A DNA stretch of 64,000 nucleotides from Moritella viscosa (GCA_000953735.1 LN554852.1:3421846-3485845); one strand, 5' to 3'; numbered from the stretch's first letter, positions 9,282-18,792 are shown. The notes: generated by a model not told the origin, from the sequence alone. Translations and numbers: made by a program.

Positions 9282-11597
9282 TTAAGCAGTAACAGTTTCT
9301 ATTTTATCACCCTTTAATACCGTCGCGGATAGCACAACAGGTATCGCTTTCGAAATTGGCGTGTCACTCAAATCCCCTTTCCCATCGAGAGATACTAATG
9401 GATTGGTTTCAGGGAAGTAAGCCGCAATATTACCTTCTGGAATGTCATAAGCCACTAGCTTAAAACCAAACACTTTACGTTCAATACCATCCGGCCACAG
9501 CGATTCAATATCGACTAATTGGTTATTCTCCATCTTTAATGCCGCGATGTCATTCTCGTTAATAAAAAGGACTTTACGTTCACCGGATATACCGCGGTAG
9601 CGATCATTAAAACCATAAATAGTGGTATTGTATTGATCATGTGAACGCATGGTTTGTAATACGAGTACAGGATTGTTACTGAGTTCTCGTAAGTTTGCTG
9701 GTAGTAAATGAACAGGCAGATCATGCTGCATAAATTGTGCTTTTTTCGACGCTGTTTGCCACTGTCGCTGCGCAGCACTGTTACCAAGATAAAAACCACC
9801 AGGCTGTTTTATCTTGCGATTAAAGTCGCTAAAACCAGGAATCGTTTTTTCAATCAAATCTCGGATCCGAGCATAGTCTTCAATGACCCAACCCCAATCA
9901 ATGGGCTGCTTGCCCAACGTTGCTTCTGCAATACCCGCAATAATAGCAGGCTCAGATCGCATTTCACCAATATCATCTGCCACCACGCCCGCAGAAGCAT
10001 GCACCATACTAAACGAGTCCTCAACGGTGATTCTTTGTGGCCCAAATGTTTGCATATCAATATCAGTGCGCCCTAAGCAAGGTAATATGAGCGAGTCTTT
10101 ACCCGGCACAAGATGCGTACGGTTTAATTTTGTCGCGATATTAACCGTCAAGCTACAGTTGGATAGCGCTTGTTGCGTTAACGCAGTGTCTGGCGTTGCA
10201 GCAGCAAAATTGCCCCCTAAGCCAATAAATATTTTACTCTCCCCTGCAAGCATCGCTTTAATCGCTTCAACCGTATTATGTCCAGGTTCTGAAGGGGCTT
10301 TAAAATCAAATTCATCCGATATGCTTTTGATGAACGCAGCACTGGGCTTTTCATCAATGCCCATCGTGCGATCGCCCTGTACATTACTGTGCCCACGCAC
10401 TGGACACAATCCTGCACCTTGTTGCCCTAACTGCCCAAACAATAGCTGTAAATTGGCAATTTCTTGGATGGTTTTCACCGAATGCTTATGCTGAGTGATC
10501 CCCATCGCCCACGTGATAATCACCCGCTTAGATTGACGATAAATGCGAGCAGCTTGCTCTATTTCAGATTGCAATAACCCAGCCTGCTCGGTAATTTCAT
10601 GCCATGATGTTGCTTCAACGGCGGTTAAGTATTCATCGAGTCCTTGAGTATGTTCAACAATAAATGCATGATCAAATATAGAGGCTCGTCCAGCGGCCAA
10701 TTCGGCGCTATCAATCACACCAAGCGCTTTAACCATACCGCGTACCACAGCCATGTCTCCGCCAAGCTTAGGTGTGAAATAACACTGACTAATTTGTGTC
10801 GAACTATCAGTCAGCATTTCTTTCACTGATTGTGGGTTAGTAAAACGCTCTAACCCTCTTTCTTTTAAGGTATTAAAAGTAACAACAGCCGCCCCGCGAC
10901 GCGATGCCTGCCTTAATGTATCTAGCATGCGTGGATGGTTTGTGCCAGGGTTTTGACCAAACACAAAAACAGCATCAGCATGCTCAAAGTCTTCCAGTGT
11001 TACCGTACCTTTACCGATACCAATAGCCTGCTTCAAGCCGACACCACTTGCTTCATGGCACATATTGGAACAATCAGGAAAGTTATTGGTTCCAAATTTA
11101 CGCACAAAAAGTTGATACAAAAAAGCCGCTTCATTACTCGCTCTACCCGATGTATAAAACTCTGCCTGATCAGGGTTTTCAAGTGCATTTAAGTGCTTCG
11201 CGATCAGTGTAAATGCCTGCTGCCAACTAACCGCGTCATAGCAACCCGTTGCACGATTGTACTGAACAGGATGGCTAAGCCGCCCTTGCGATTCTAAAAA
11301 ATAATCACTTTGCTGGGTTAACCAACTGACCGGATGTTTTGCAAAAAATTCTGGTGTAACACGTCGGCTTGTGGCTTCCCAATTAACGGCTTTAGCACCA
11401 TTTTCACAAAATCGAAACCGAGTTTGTTCTTTTGACTCACCCCATGCACAACCCGGACAATCGAATCCTTTATCTTGGTTTGTTTTGAGTAAGTTTCGAA
11501 TATTCCGTGACACATTTTCGCTTTTCACCAGATGTTTGGTCGTACTTAATAAGGCTCCCCAGCCACCAGCAGACCCTTCATATTTTTTAATTGTCAT
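9282..11597 (-). CDS. FdhF/YdeP-like molybdopterin oxidoreductase
   Basis: The chosen start is the ATG at 11595-11597 (MTIKKYEGSAGGWGAL), preceded by CAGAGAAT; this matches the N-terminus of YdeP-type proteins. A longer frame begins at 11630. The protein has about 771 residues. An N-terminal cysteine motif (DCPGCAW, then FRFCENG) can hold an iron-sulfur cluster, and FPDCSNMCHEASG lies where the molybdenum ligand region is expected. Later segments VFVFGQNPGTNHPRML, ITWAMGITQHKHSV and VRGHSNVQGDRTMGI match the formate-dehydrogenase-alpha-like subfamily (bis-MGD cofactor). The substrate is not known; formate is unproven for YdeP-like members. It overlaps fdhD by 11 bp, fitting the need for FdhD in cofactor sulfuration. 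Confidence 0.85.
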   Translation of the reverse strand: MTIKKYEGSAGGWGALLSTTKHLVKSENVSRNIRNLLKTNQDKGFDCPGCAWGESKEQTRFRFCENGAKAVNWEATSRRVTPEFFAKHPVSWLTQQSDYFLESQGRLSHPVQYNRATGCYDAVSWQQAFTLIAKHLNALENPDQAEFYTSGRASNEAAFLYQLFVRKFGTNNFPDCSNMCHEASGVGLKQAIGIGKGTVTLEDFEHADAVFVFGQNPGTNHPRMLDTLRQASRRGAAVVTFNTLKERGLERFTNPQSVKEMLTDSSTQISQCYFTPKLGGDMAVVRGMVKALGVIDSAELAAGRASIFDHAFIVEHTQGLDEYLTAVEATSWHEITEQAGLLQSEIEQAARIYRQSKRVIITWAMGITQHKHSVKTIQEIANLQLLFGQLGQQGAGLCPVRGHSNVQGDRTMGIDEKPSAAFIKSISDEFDFKAPSEPGHNTVEAIKAMLAGESKIFIGLGGNFAAATPDTALTQQALSNCSLTVNIATKLNRTHLVPGKDSLILPCLGRTDIDMQTFGPQRITVEDSFSMVHASAGVVADDIGEMRSEPAIIAGIAEATLGKQPIDWGWVIEDYARIRDLIEKTIPGFSDFNRKIKQPGGFYLGNSAAQRQWQTASKKAQFMQHDLPVHLLPANLRELSNNPVLVLQTMRSHDQYNTTIYGFNDRYRGISGERKVLFINENDIAALKMENNQLVDIESLWPDGIERKVFGFKLVAYDIPEGNIAAYFPETNPLVSLDGKGDLSDTPISKAIPVVLSATVLKGDKIETVTA

Positions 11598-12612
11598 GTT
11601 GATTCTCTGTATCAGACTTTCTATAGTCATTAAGTAGGTTTAAACGAAAAGCACCATGGTAGACGTTAAACACACCATCACGGCTAAAGCCAATCAGTGT
11701 TAAATTAAAGCGTTGCGCCATGTTGATCGCGAGGTTGGATGGCGCGCCTACTGCTATCAGTACCGAAATACCAGAAACAAGTACTTTTTGAACCAACTCG
11801 AAACTAATACGGCCGCTTAGAAATACAATTTTTTCTTGTTGATCAAGTTCAGGACTTCTTGCTAATTTCCCCATCAATTTATCTAATGCATTGTGACGTC
11901 CTACATCTTCACAGCTCAGTAATAAAGCCCCCTTAGCATCGAATAAGGCGCATCCATGTACCCCGCCAGTTTGGTTAAACATCGATTGATACTGACGTAA
12001 TGAGTCGCTGAAATGAGGAATAATAAGGCCCGACAACCAACCTTCGGTCGAATCTAAATCGGGAATATCGCGTAGCTCTAAAGACTGTATTGAGGATTTT
12101 CCACACACTCCACAACTGGAGAAGGATGTGGTATCTCGATTGATTAATGCCCAATCCACAACAACATCTGATGATAAACGTAGATATATTTCATTTTGGT
12201 TCATTTCATCTGAATCAAAGTGCTCATTGATACCAACAATGTCGCTAGCGTTGTTGATAATCCCCTCTGCTAACAACAGGCCTGTAACCAGATTAAGATC
12301 GTCACCCGGTGTACGCATCGTCACTAGGTAAACACGCTCTTTCTGTTTGCCCGCACAGTCGCTATAAATGAGGTGTATCTCTAAAGGCTCTTCGATAATC
12401 ACGGAGTCAATTGACAAGCTGACTTCTGTACCATTTATCTGTCGCATAGAACATGCCGAAACACCAATAGTTAGCAAGCTTGATTGATGCATTTGCTGAC
12501 TATTAGTATGGCTATTTCGACGACCATTTCGTTGATAAGTAGCATTAAAGGCTGACTCTCTATCAACTAACGAATAGTCTTCTGGATTTATTTTCTGTTC
12601 AGCCATGGGCAT
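11587..12612 (-). CDS. fdhD: Formate dehydrogenase accessory sulfurtransferase FdhD
   Basis: FdhD moves sulfur from the cysteine desulfurase IscS to the molybdenum cofactor of formate-dehydrogenase-like enzymes. Key motifs are IEEPLEIHLIY near residue 75, the catalytic double cysteine SSCGVCGKSS (about 177-186), TGGVHGCALF, the EDVGRHNALDKLMG segment and LSGRISFELVQKV. The protein is 341 residues, against about 270-280 for typical FdhD; the extra part is a polar N-terminus of some 45 residues before MHQSSLLTIG, so a later start is possible. The oxidoreductase gene follows with an overlap, so the pair forms an enzyme-plus-maturase operon. Confidence 0.92.
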   Translation of the reverse strand: MPMAEQKINPEDYSLVDRESAFNATYQRNGRRNSHTNSQQMHQSSLLTIGVSACSMRQINGTEVSLSIDSVIIEEPLEIHLIYSDCAGKQKERVYLVTMRTPGDDLNLVTGLLLAEGIINNASDIVGINEHFDSDEMNQNEIYLRLSSDVVVDWALINRDTTSFSSCGVCGKSSIQSLELRDIPDLDSTEGWLSGLIIPHFSDSLRQYQSMFNQTGGVHGCALFDAKGALLLSCEDVGRHNALDKLMGKLARSPELDQQEKIVFLSGRISFELVQKVLVSGISVLIAVGAPSNLAINMAQRFNLTLIGFSRDGVFNVYHGAFRLNLLNDYRKSDTENQHDN

Positions 12613-12898
12613 GCCTCACTTTAATAGACTGATGTTAAAAACGGAGGATGCACCACAAGCATTTTTACGGTGAGCTTTAACATTCGTTAAATAAGCGCTT
12701 TACACTACCTTTTACAGAGCAATAAACATAACGGGAAAATTCTTTCATTTGATAAGAAAAACTTATCAGCTAGCTCAATATAAGATGCATAAAGGGCTCA
12801 TCAAACATTCTCGATGCATATCAAATTTAAACATTAAGTCATTCTGTGATGGTGGTCTAAGAAGATTCGAGTCGTGACGTTTGCGGGACTATCAATAA

Positions 12899-12938
12899 AT
12901 ACCCATTATCTCGATTTGATATAATGGGTATAATTTTT
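12899..12938 (+). terminator. AT-rich hairpin with T-run, possible intrinsic terminator
   Basis: A perfect 11-bp stem pairs 12899-12909 with 12921-12931 around an 11-nt loop and is followed by AATTTTT. The low GC of the stem makes termination weak. No gene is recognised upstream of it on the plus strand. Confidence 0.4.
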
Positions 12939-13248
12939 AACTAGCTTCTTAAGTTAAAAGTTAAGTTAAATCGAATCAAAGCCTATGCATTCTATTTTTT
13001 CATGTGACCTAGGTCTCTTCACCATAAAAATATAAAGGTATTTTAAGATTAAAGCCTGACAAAAAAGACGTTGAATAAATATTACTGAAGATATAAGGAT
13101 GAAGTATTTTAGGTTTATTGAGAGGGAGTTAGAACTTTTATCTGGGCTACAGGTTAAATGTGAGCAACAGATAAAGTAGGCTCACTAAAAAACACCAATG
13201 GGGTAAGTAAAACGAGCTGAATTTAACAGTGGTGTAATAGGAGTAAAT

Positions 13249-13293
13249 ATGGGTGCCGGCAACAGCACCCAAATAGATAAACAAGAGGAATAG
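13249..13293 (+). CDS. Possible 14-codon micro-ORF with strong ribosome binding site
   Basis: The frame MGAGNSTQIDKQEE is preceded by AGGAG five bases before the ATG, the best Shine-Dalgarno signal in this spacer. A 6-bp stem (13251-13256 with 13265-13270) overlaps its first codons and could control initiation. It lies 178 bp before the kinase gene and could be a leader peptide or chance. Confidence is low. Confidence 0.2.
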   Translation: MGAGNSTQIDKQEE

Positions 13294-13471
13294 ATATAAC
13301 TAAACACTATTAACAAGTTGAAATACTAGTGGCAACCTATTAAAAGCGGTAGCTTATCGTATTAAACAAGCAGGCATTGTGATAAATAACAGACAAAAGC
13401 AATGGCATATAGCACAAAGTATCTGATAATATCGGTAAGGCTATTTACCTTCCCTAAAAATAATCTAGTAG

Positions 13472-14122
13472 ATGAATATTAAAGAACTGAACCCCTTAAT
13501 ACCAGGCAAGGTACTGCTCAACCGCTTTATCTTACTTGAAAAATTAGCACCACACATATTTGTAGCACTCGATTATGAGTCTGGTAACAAGGTAGTGCTG
13601 AAGCAAGCTCAAGAAGCACAATTGCAAAGAGAATTGCACTGTATGATGGACTGCACTTCTCCCTATACCATTCAACCCCTTGCTCATTTTCCTACATTAC
13701 TAGTATTACCGTACATCGAAGGGAGGAGTTTATTAACATTTAATCTAGAGCAATCCAGTTTGTTCATTGCCATCATACCGCAACTTGTTCGAGCTATACA
13801 GAGCGTACATCAAGCAGGTTGGGTACATGGTGATATTAAACCATCCAATGTTTTATATTTATCTAAGTATCAATTAATAACATTAATTGATTTTGGTGCA
13901 GCTCAACCAGAAAATACACCATTATCTATATTGGATGAGTGGCAATTAACACCTGGTTTTACGAGTGTTCTTAAGCGGCAAGGTATAGGAATAATAGAAG
14001 CTAAAGATGATTGGTATGCATTAAAACAATGGTTGGAGCAAATTGATCATGCTTCACTATCAAACAGAGATAAACATCAATTTCTGAATTGGACTAGATG
14101 GCTTCATTCTAAATGCAACTAA
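13472..14122 (+). CDS. T6SS-associated Ser/Thr protein kinase (PpkA-like, minimal)
   Basis: A 216-residue protein with a compact kinase fold: putative ATP-contacting Lys44 (KVVLKQA), hinge LVLPYIEGRSLL, catalytic loop HGDIKPSN (His119-Asp121-Lys123) and metal-binding DFG (140-142, LIDFGAAQ). The glycine-rich loop is poor (LLEKLAPHIFVAL) and the catalytic loop has Gly instead of Arg before the Asp, as in many small bacterial kinases. In other T6SS clusters PpkA-type kinases phosphorylate an FHA-domain partner to trigger assembly; such a partner is encoded at 20607-21602. This protein lacks the transmembrane and sensor domains of PpkA. It is transcribed towards tssM, and a hairpin separates the two. 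Confidence 0.8.
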   Translation: MNIKELNPLIPGKVLLNRFILLEKLAPHIFVALDYESGNKVVLKQAQEAQLQRELHCMMDCTSPYTIQPLAHFPTLLVLPYIEGRSLLTFNLEQSSLFIAIIPQLVRAIQSVHQAGWVHGDIKPSNVLYLSKYQLITLIDFGAAQPENTPLSILDEWQLTPGFTSVLKRQGIGIIEAKDDWYALKQWLEQIDHASLSNRDKHQFLNWTRWLHSKCN

Positions 14123-14136
14123 ACAAGAAATAATAC

Positions 14137-14172
14137 AAGATGCTTAATGTGAACATCCACATCAAACATCTT
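14137..14172. terminator. Convergent hairpin between the kinase gene and tssM
   Basis: Positions 14137-14151 pair with 14158-14172 at 13 of 15 positions around a 6-nt loop, followed by an AT-rich tract (taattatt). It lies between two convergent stop codons, so it may serve both strands. Confidence 0.55.
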
Positions 14173-14194
14173 TAATTATTAATTCGATCGTTGC

Positions 14195-17100
14195 CTAGAG
14201 TGTTGCAGGTAGGTAGAAACGACTGAATAACCCTTTAGTTAAAATTTCATTACTATCTTTTAGTGTATAGGATAAGACAATATCTTCGTTATCAAGGTGG
14301 TAAACCAGATGACGAATTCGACGATCGCCTGTCGCACTTGACTTACCATCAAATAACATTCTAAATAACGCCCATTGACCAGTATAGGATTGACTGGCTA
14401 TACGGTTTTCGCCTTTATAAAAATTAATAGAAAGATAACCTTCTTTGCCCGTTATCGGCCAAGCAATATTTTGCCACAATCTAGGACCATGTCGATATGA
14501 AAATAAACTTTCAGCTCCTCTGATATCAAACTTGGTCGTGGATGTGCTCATAGAGCTCGCTTTTACCCGTAGCTGTAGAGCCAATTCTTGCCCGGTTGGA
14601 CCAAAAAACAGTTTTCTAATGTCTTTTGCATGATTAATTTGTTTCAGTGTTTCAGCACTTAAAGGTAATTTCTCACCATCAAACTCAGCCAGTTTCAACG
14701 TGCCATTACTCCAATAAGCAAATGGTTTAAGGGTATCAGAAACAAACTTATCCAGTCGTCCTTGTGGTTGAAACATATTGGAAAAGTCATCAATGGCAAC
14801 CTCACCTCGCCCTTGTAAAGAAAATGGAAAGCGTCCTTCAATGGCTTGCTGATAAAATGAATAAATCTGTTCTTGCCATTGCTTATCCAGATAACCAACA
14901 CCACCACTAATAACACGTTTCCATGCCTGCTCATTGAGTGTTTTAATCCATCTAGCAACTTGACCCGGTGCTTTGCTCGAGACCCTGCGGAAAGTGATTA
15001 ATGCATCTTGGCTACCCGCAGCGTGAGCTTTGGCTTTCTCATATAAAGCTTTTTCAGGTTCACTACTTGTCAAAGCACTATCAAAATAAGTATTTAAATT
15101 ATCTAATCCATCAAGCAATTCATCAATTGGTGCACTCTTACCTTGATTAACCATAAACGAAGCATAATGACTAAACGCCTCATTGACTACATAAGAGGGT
15201 TGGAGACGAACTAACTTATCACCCGCAATACGGTTAATTTTATCAACTTTCTTCAGTACTTTTGCTGATTTTTTCAGGCCTAACTGTCTTGCAACTTTAG
15301 TATTTCCTTTTGTATCAGCATCATTTTCCGCAGCCAAAGTGGTATTAATAACGACGGCTTCAAGTACGTCAATAAATGGACTATTCGCGGGTTCACGAGC
15401 AACCTTTATCGCATAAGCCAGATCTTCCATACTAACGTAGTCTTTAATTTCAATATTATTTATCAATTCTTCCCATTGATACACATAATCGGAATAGTAA
15501 AGCCGCTGTACTTTCTTACTCAACTCAGCTAACTCAGCTACGGAAGCACCGGTCATATCACCTTGAATAGATTTGAATTCATCGAGTTGCTTCTTTAATA
15601 AAGATGATTTTACTGACAAATCAATCTTTGCGTGTCCTTGCTTTGTATAAAGTTCAGGTAAAAGATAACCATGAAAGCCAGGTTTAAAACTGAATATTGA
15701 GGTAAATTTATCACCTAACTGCCGACGAATATCAACACGATTTCGATATTCAGGCAACACTTTTAAACGTGCATAAATTAACCGCTCGGATGACAAGCCT
15801 TCTAAATTTTGTACCGCAACCGAAATCAATTCGTCATTTGGTTTAAGCACATGACTATAATCACTGTCAAACAAATCATCCATCAATAAACTTAAGTTAC
15901 TGAGACTATCGGCAGATATATCACCTTGATCATCCAAGGTATCAATCAGATAGTTAATCATTTCATTTTGTGCTAAACGACGTGGATCAAATAGCATCTG
16001 ATAATAACGCAGTAATTCAAATACCTTGCTTGGATTACCTAAATTAACGTAAACATATAATTCACTACTTAGTAGATCTGCAAGCTGAGGTAATAGAAAT
16101 AATTGTAATTGCTGTTGATAAACCTGATTGATTTGCGCTGCAGTATCTCCTTGCTTGGTACTTACTTTTTGATACCAAGGTAACGGTTTCTTTCCTTCTT
16201 GAGCCACATTACGCAATTCATTCAATACAGTAACAAGCTCAGCAAGCCCTTTATTACCTTCTTTTAGGCGATTAATATCATTACGATATAAACTCAATTC
16301 TGTTGTTGCCTGACTTCGGAACGCTTCATCCAGGTTCCAGTTATCACGTAGTTGCAAGCCAAATAATGTAATAAATCCGGCTAATCCCAAAACTAACAAA
16401 CTACGCCCTGCAATATAGCCATAGTGACGCTGTTTATTAACCCCGACAATACTTGCTTCAGGTAACAAAACATGACTTAAAATACGGTTAGAAAATAAGG
16501 TTTGTCGGCCTTCAAATTGTGGTTGAATCGCATCTGCATTAAACGCAGATTTTTCAGCAACTAATTGAGTTAATAGATCATAGCTTGCACCACGTTGACC
16601 CGTTGATACCAAATACATACCACGTAACCAAACAGCCTGACGAACCCGGTTTTCTCGTCCAATATTAGTTAGTAATTCATTCGCACGTTCAAAGAAAATC
16701 CCTAATTGATACGGCAGTGCAATAATTGAATCAGTTTCATCCCTACGTGCTTCACGTAATAATTGAAATTGTTGTAGCGCTAAATTCTTTAATAGATTTT
16801 GGCATGCGAGTTCTGACTCTTTGAGCTTGAAATAATGGTTATCATCCAATGAAAAAGTAATACCAAATGGATTTTCAATATCACACCCTGAGTAGTTATA
16901 GAAAAAAGGCATGAAGTCTGAAATTGTATCTGCTTTGGTAAAAATACTGTACACAGGAAGTGATAATCCTGTATGTTCACCTAGCTCAAGAATGGCATCT
17001 TGGAAATTTAGGCTTAACGTTCGACGAGCTTTCTTGTCACATTGCAAAAATTGATCACAGCCGATTACGGTAATGACACCATTAATGGCCTGACGGGGGC

Positions 17101-17653
17101 GATACTTTAATAACTGCTTAGCAAGCACTCGCCATAATGCTTCATCAATACCTTCACTATCAAATAAACGGTGACCAACTTCAATAATAACCGCATTATC
17201 ATTACTCCAGAAACGTACATATTGATCAGTATCACTTTCATCTTGAGAACGGTGTAATACTGGTTCTAAGTTATTTTGTTGTAATAAACTACTTTTTGCG
17301 TCATTTTCGCCACCAATCACTATGTACCAAGGCAATTCATATAAATGTTTAAGTTTATGACCACGCACTCCGCGAAGTTGTTTTACTGCTGCGACAAACA
17401 ACTGCTGAATTGTTTTAATATCTTGCTTAAGTAAAACCTCTTGATCGTGTTGTTGATCTTTATTTTTAGGGGGTAACCAATAACAAAACCCCAAGATGGC
17501 AGCTGCTGCAAGCAAACAACTTAACGTAACAACAGGCTTTAATACAGTGTATGATTCAGAATCTGCCGGTATCCATAACCATGCAGCGCAACCACAAGCA
17601 ATTAGAATTACTGATAGTAAAAGTAATGGTTTATTTAATTTCATAGTTCTCAT
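14195..17653 (-). CDS. tssM: T6SS membrane complex protein TssM (IcmF)
   Basis: A 1152-residue inner-membrane protein that forms the trans-envelope channel with TssL and TssJ. Two N-terminal membrane helices (about residues 9-29 and 41-60) precede the cytoplasmic domain, a third lies near 428-447 (SLLVLGLAGFITLFGLQL), and the remainder is periplasmic and should contact TssJ. The Walker A position reads GGENDAKSS (114-122): the glycine before Lys120 is alanine, so nucleotide binding may be weakened. The C-terminal FFGPTGQELALQLRVKASS, and the later GPRLWQNIAWP with KEGYLSINFY, match the IcmF C-terminal domain. Its start overlaps the tssL stop by one base. Confidence 0.93.
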   Translation of the reverse strand: MRTMKLNKPLLLLSVILIACGCAAWLWIPADSESYTVLKPVVTLSCLLAAAAILGFCYWLPPKNKDQQHDQEVLLKQDIKTIQQLFVAAVKQLRGVRGHKLKHLYELPWYIVIGGENDAKSSLLQQNNLEPVLHRSQDESDTDQYVRFWSNDNAVIIEVGHRLFDSEGIDEALWRVLAKQLLKYRPRQAINGVITVIGCDQFLQCDKKARRTLSLNFQDAILELGEHTGLSLPVYSIFTKADTISDFMPFFYNYSGCDIENPFGITFSLDDNHYFKLKESELACQNLLKNLALQQFQLLREARRDETDSIIALPYQLGIFFERANELLTNIGRENRVRQAVWLRGMYLVSTGQRGASYDLLTQLVAEKSAFNADAIQPQFEGRQTLFSNRILSHVLLPEASIVGVNKQRHYGYIAGRSLLVLGLAGFITLFGLQLRDNWNLDEAFRSQATTELSLYRNDINRLKEGNKGLAELVTVLNELRNVAQEGKKPLPWYQKVSTKQGDTAAQINQVYQQQLQLFLLPQLADLLSSELYVYVNLGNPSKVFELLRYYQMLFDPRRLAQNEMINYLIDTLDDQGDISADSLSNLSLLMDDLFDSDYSHVLKPNDELISVAVQNLEGLSSERLIYARLKVLPEYRNRVDIRRQLGDKFTSIFSFKPGFHGYLLPELYTKQGHAKIDLSVKSSLLKKQLDEFKSIQGDMTGASVAELAELSKKVQRLYYSDYVYQWEELINNIEIKDYVSMEDLAYAIKVAREPANSPFIDVLEAVVINTTLAAENDADTKGNTKVARQLGLKKSAKVLKKVDKINRIAGDKLVRLQPSYVVNEAFSHYASFMVNQGKSAPIDELLDGLDNLNTYFDSALTSSEPEKALYEKAKAHAAGSQDALITFRRVSSKAPGQVARWIKTLNEQAWKRVISGGVGYLDKQWQEQIYSFYQQAIEGRFPFSLQGRGEVAIDDFSNMFQPQGRLDKFVSDTLKPFAYWSNGTLKLAEFDGEKLPLSAETLKQINHAKDIRKLFFGPTGQELALQLRVKASSMSTSTTKFDIRGAESLFSYRHGPRLWQNIAWPITGKEGYLSINFYKGENRIASQSYTGQWALFRMLFDGKSSATGDRRIRHLVYHLDNEDIVLSYTLKDSNEILTKGLFSRFYLPATL

Positions 17654-18792
17654 TATTGTAACTGCCTATTTCGACGTACTGCTGCGTTAAACCCAAAGCG
17701 AACATTAAGTTCATTTTTAAGTAACTTCGCTTTCGCCAGATCTGTTTGATTAGGTACTATCAACTCTGCGCCACCAGCTATATCTCTTAGTTTGACCGTA
17801 TAACCCGCAGATTTAAGATCTTTTGCTAACCGTTCAGCATCACTTAGCTCAGTAAAACTCGCTAATACGACTTCCCATTCTAACTCAGCAGCCACCTCCA
17901 TTATTGGTTGCTCTGTAGCTTTTTCGACTAATCCTAAATCCTCATCAGTACTGATATAGATCAGCTCATCCTTTTGGTTAGTATGAATAAACCCATCCAT
18001 ATCCAAAGAGCTAAAAGCAAGTAATGTTGACTCACTGCGGCTTTCATACCAAAATTCAGAAAAAAAGTATGAAACAACAACCACAAGCAAACCAATAAAT
18101 AGTAACTTTGAACTGCTAAGAAAACACCAGGGAGTTTTAATTTCAGGTAAGTTATCAACTTGAGGTACCGATAACGCCGAATCTTCTCGATAATGACGTA
18201 TAACACTGTAAAGTTCAGATTTTAGCTCATTGATCTTACGTCGATCCGAGTGTCGATATTTACCTAAAAATCCCAACATAATCAATACATACTGCAACTC
18301 TAAAAAATCAACCAGTTTAGATGGTTGTCGACGAGCCTGTTCCAATAAATGGAAAAAAACTTCCCCACCATCTCGTTGATTAAACACTTTACTTAAGAGT
18401 GAGTTATTCTCCCAGCCAGATTGTTCTCCCCATACCGTATATAAAATCGTTTCATCAAATGCAGTACAAAGCACAAAGCAACTTTTCTCAATCACGTTTG
18501 GATGATAATCTAAAAATAATCCACGACGTTTAAAATCAGCAATACTATCTAACAATTGCTGGCGAAAATCATCAATATCCCGTGGGGTACCTTGCCGAGA
18601 TAAGCTAACTAATAAAGCCAATAACTCGCTACTTGCGTTTAGCAATGGATTATCGTAAATAGCTAAATTCTCGATTGATTTCTGAGTGCCACTTAAATCA
18701 AGCGATACCGTAGGGCTATCATTATTAGCATTACGGTTAGATTCAGAACGACGAATCGAAATCGTTTCTTGTTCATTAAATAATGATGTCAT
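17653..18792 (-). CDS. tssL: T6SS protein TssL (DotU) with a C-terminal SPOR-like domain
   Basis: A 379-residue protein. The cytoplasmic DotU domain covers about residues 45-215 (NPLLNASSELLALLVSLSRQ, then CFVLCTAFDETILYTVWGEQ, then LELQYVLIMLGFLGKYRH). One membrane helix follows (about 225-248, LLFIGLLVVVVSYFFSEFWY). The last 75 residues (WEVVLASFTELSDAERLAKD onwards) look like a SPOR fold, a domain that binds peptidoglycan strands lacking stem peptides. Extended TssL proteins with an OmpA-like peptidoglycan-binding domain are well known; a SPOR tail is less familiar to me. It would anchor the TssJLM complex to the wall. It lies 11 bp after tssK. Confidence 0.9.
   Translation of the reverse strand: MTSLFNEQETISIRRSESNRNANNDSPTVSLDLSGTQKSIENLAIYDNPLLNASSELLALLVSLSRQGTPRDIDDFRQQLLDSIADFKRRGLFLDYHPNVIEKSCFVLCTAFDETILYTVWGEQSGWENNSLLSKVFNQRDGGEVFFHLLEQARRQPSKLVDFLELQYVLIMLGFLGKYRHSDRRKINELKSELYSVIRHYREDSALSVPQVDNLPEIKTPWCFLSSSKLLFIGLLVVVVSYFFSEFWYESRSESTLLAFSSLDMDGFIHTNQKDELIYISTDEDLGLVEKATEQPIMEVAAELEWEVVLASFTELSDAERLAKDLKSAGYTVKLRDIAGGAELIVPNQTDLAKAKLLKNELNVRFGFNAAVRRNRQLQ

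Larger units (their letters stand above)
12613..13471. other. 860-bp spacer between fdhD and the T6SS kinase gene
   Basis: No conventional gene is seen. The stretch holds a terminator-like hairpin (12899-12938), two micro-ORFs (13099-13179 and 13249-13293), short stems (13160-13165 with 13180-13185; 13251-13256 with 13265-13270) and a start-less open frame of 34 codons before its stop (13322-13426). The fdhD promoter must lie at its left edge. Confidence 0.5.

Noticed and set aside
9708-10494. Long plus-strand frames (122 and 203 codons) opposite the molybdopterin oxidoreductase
   Set aside because: The minus-strand protein is a clear full-length family member; the opposite frames have no recognisable motif and are shadows.
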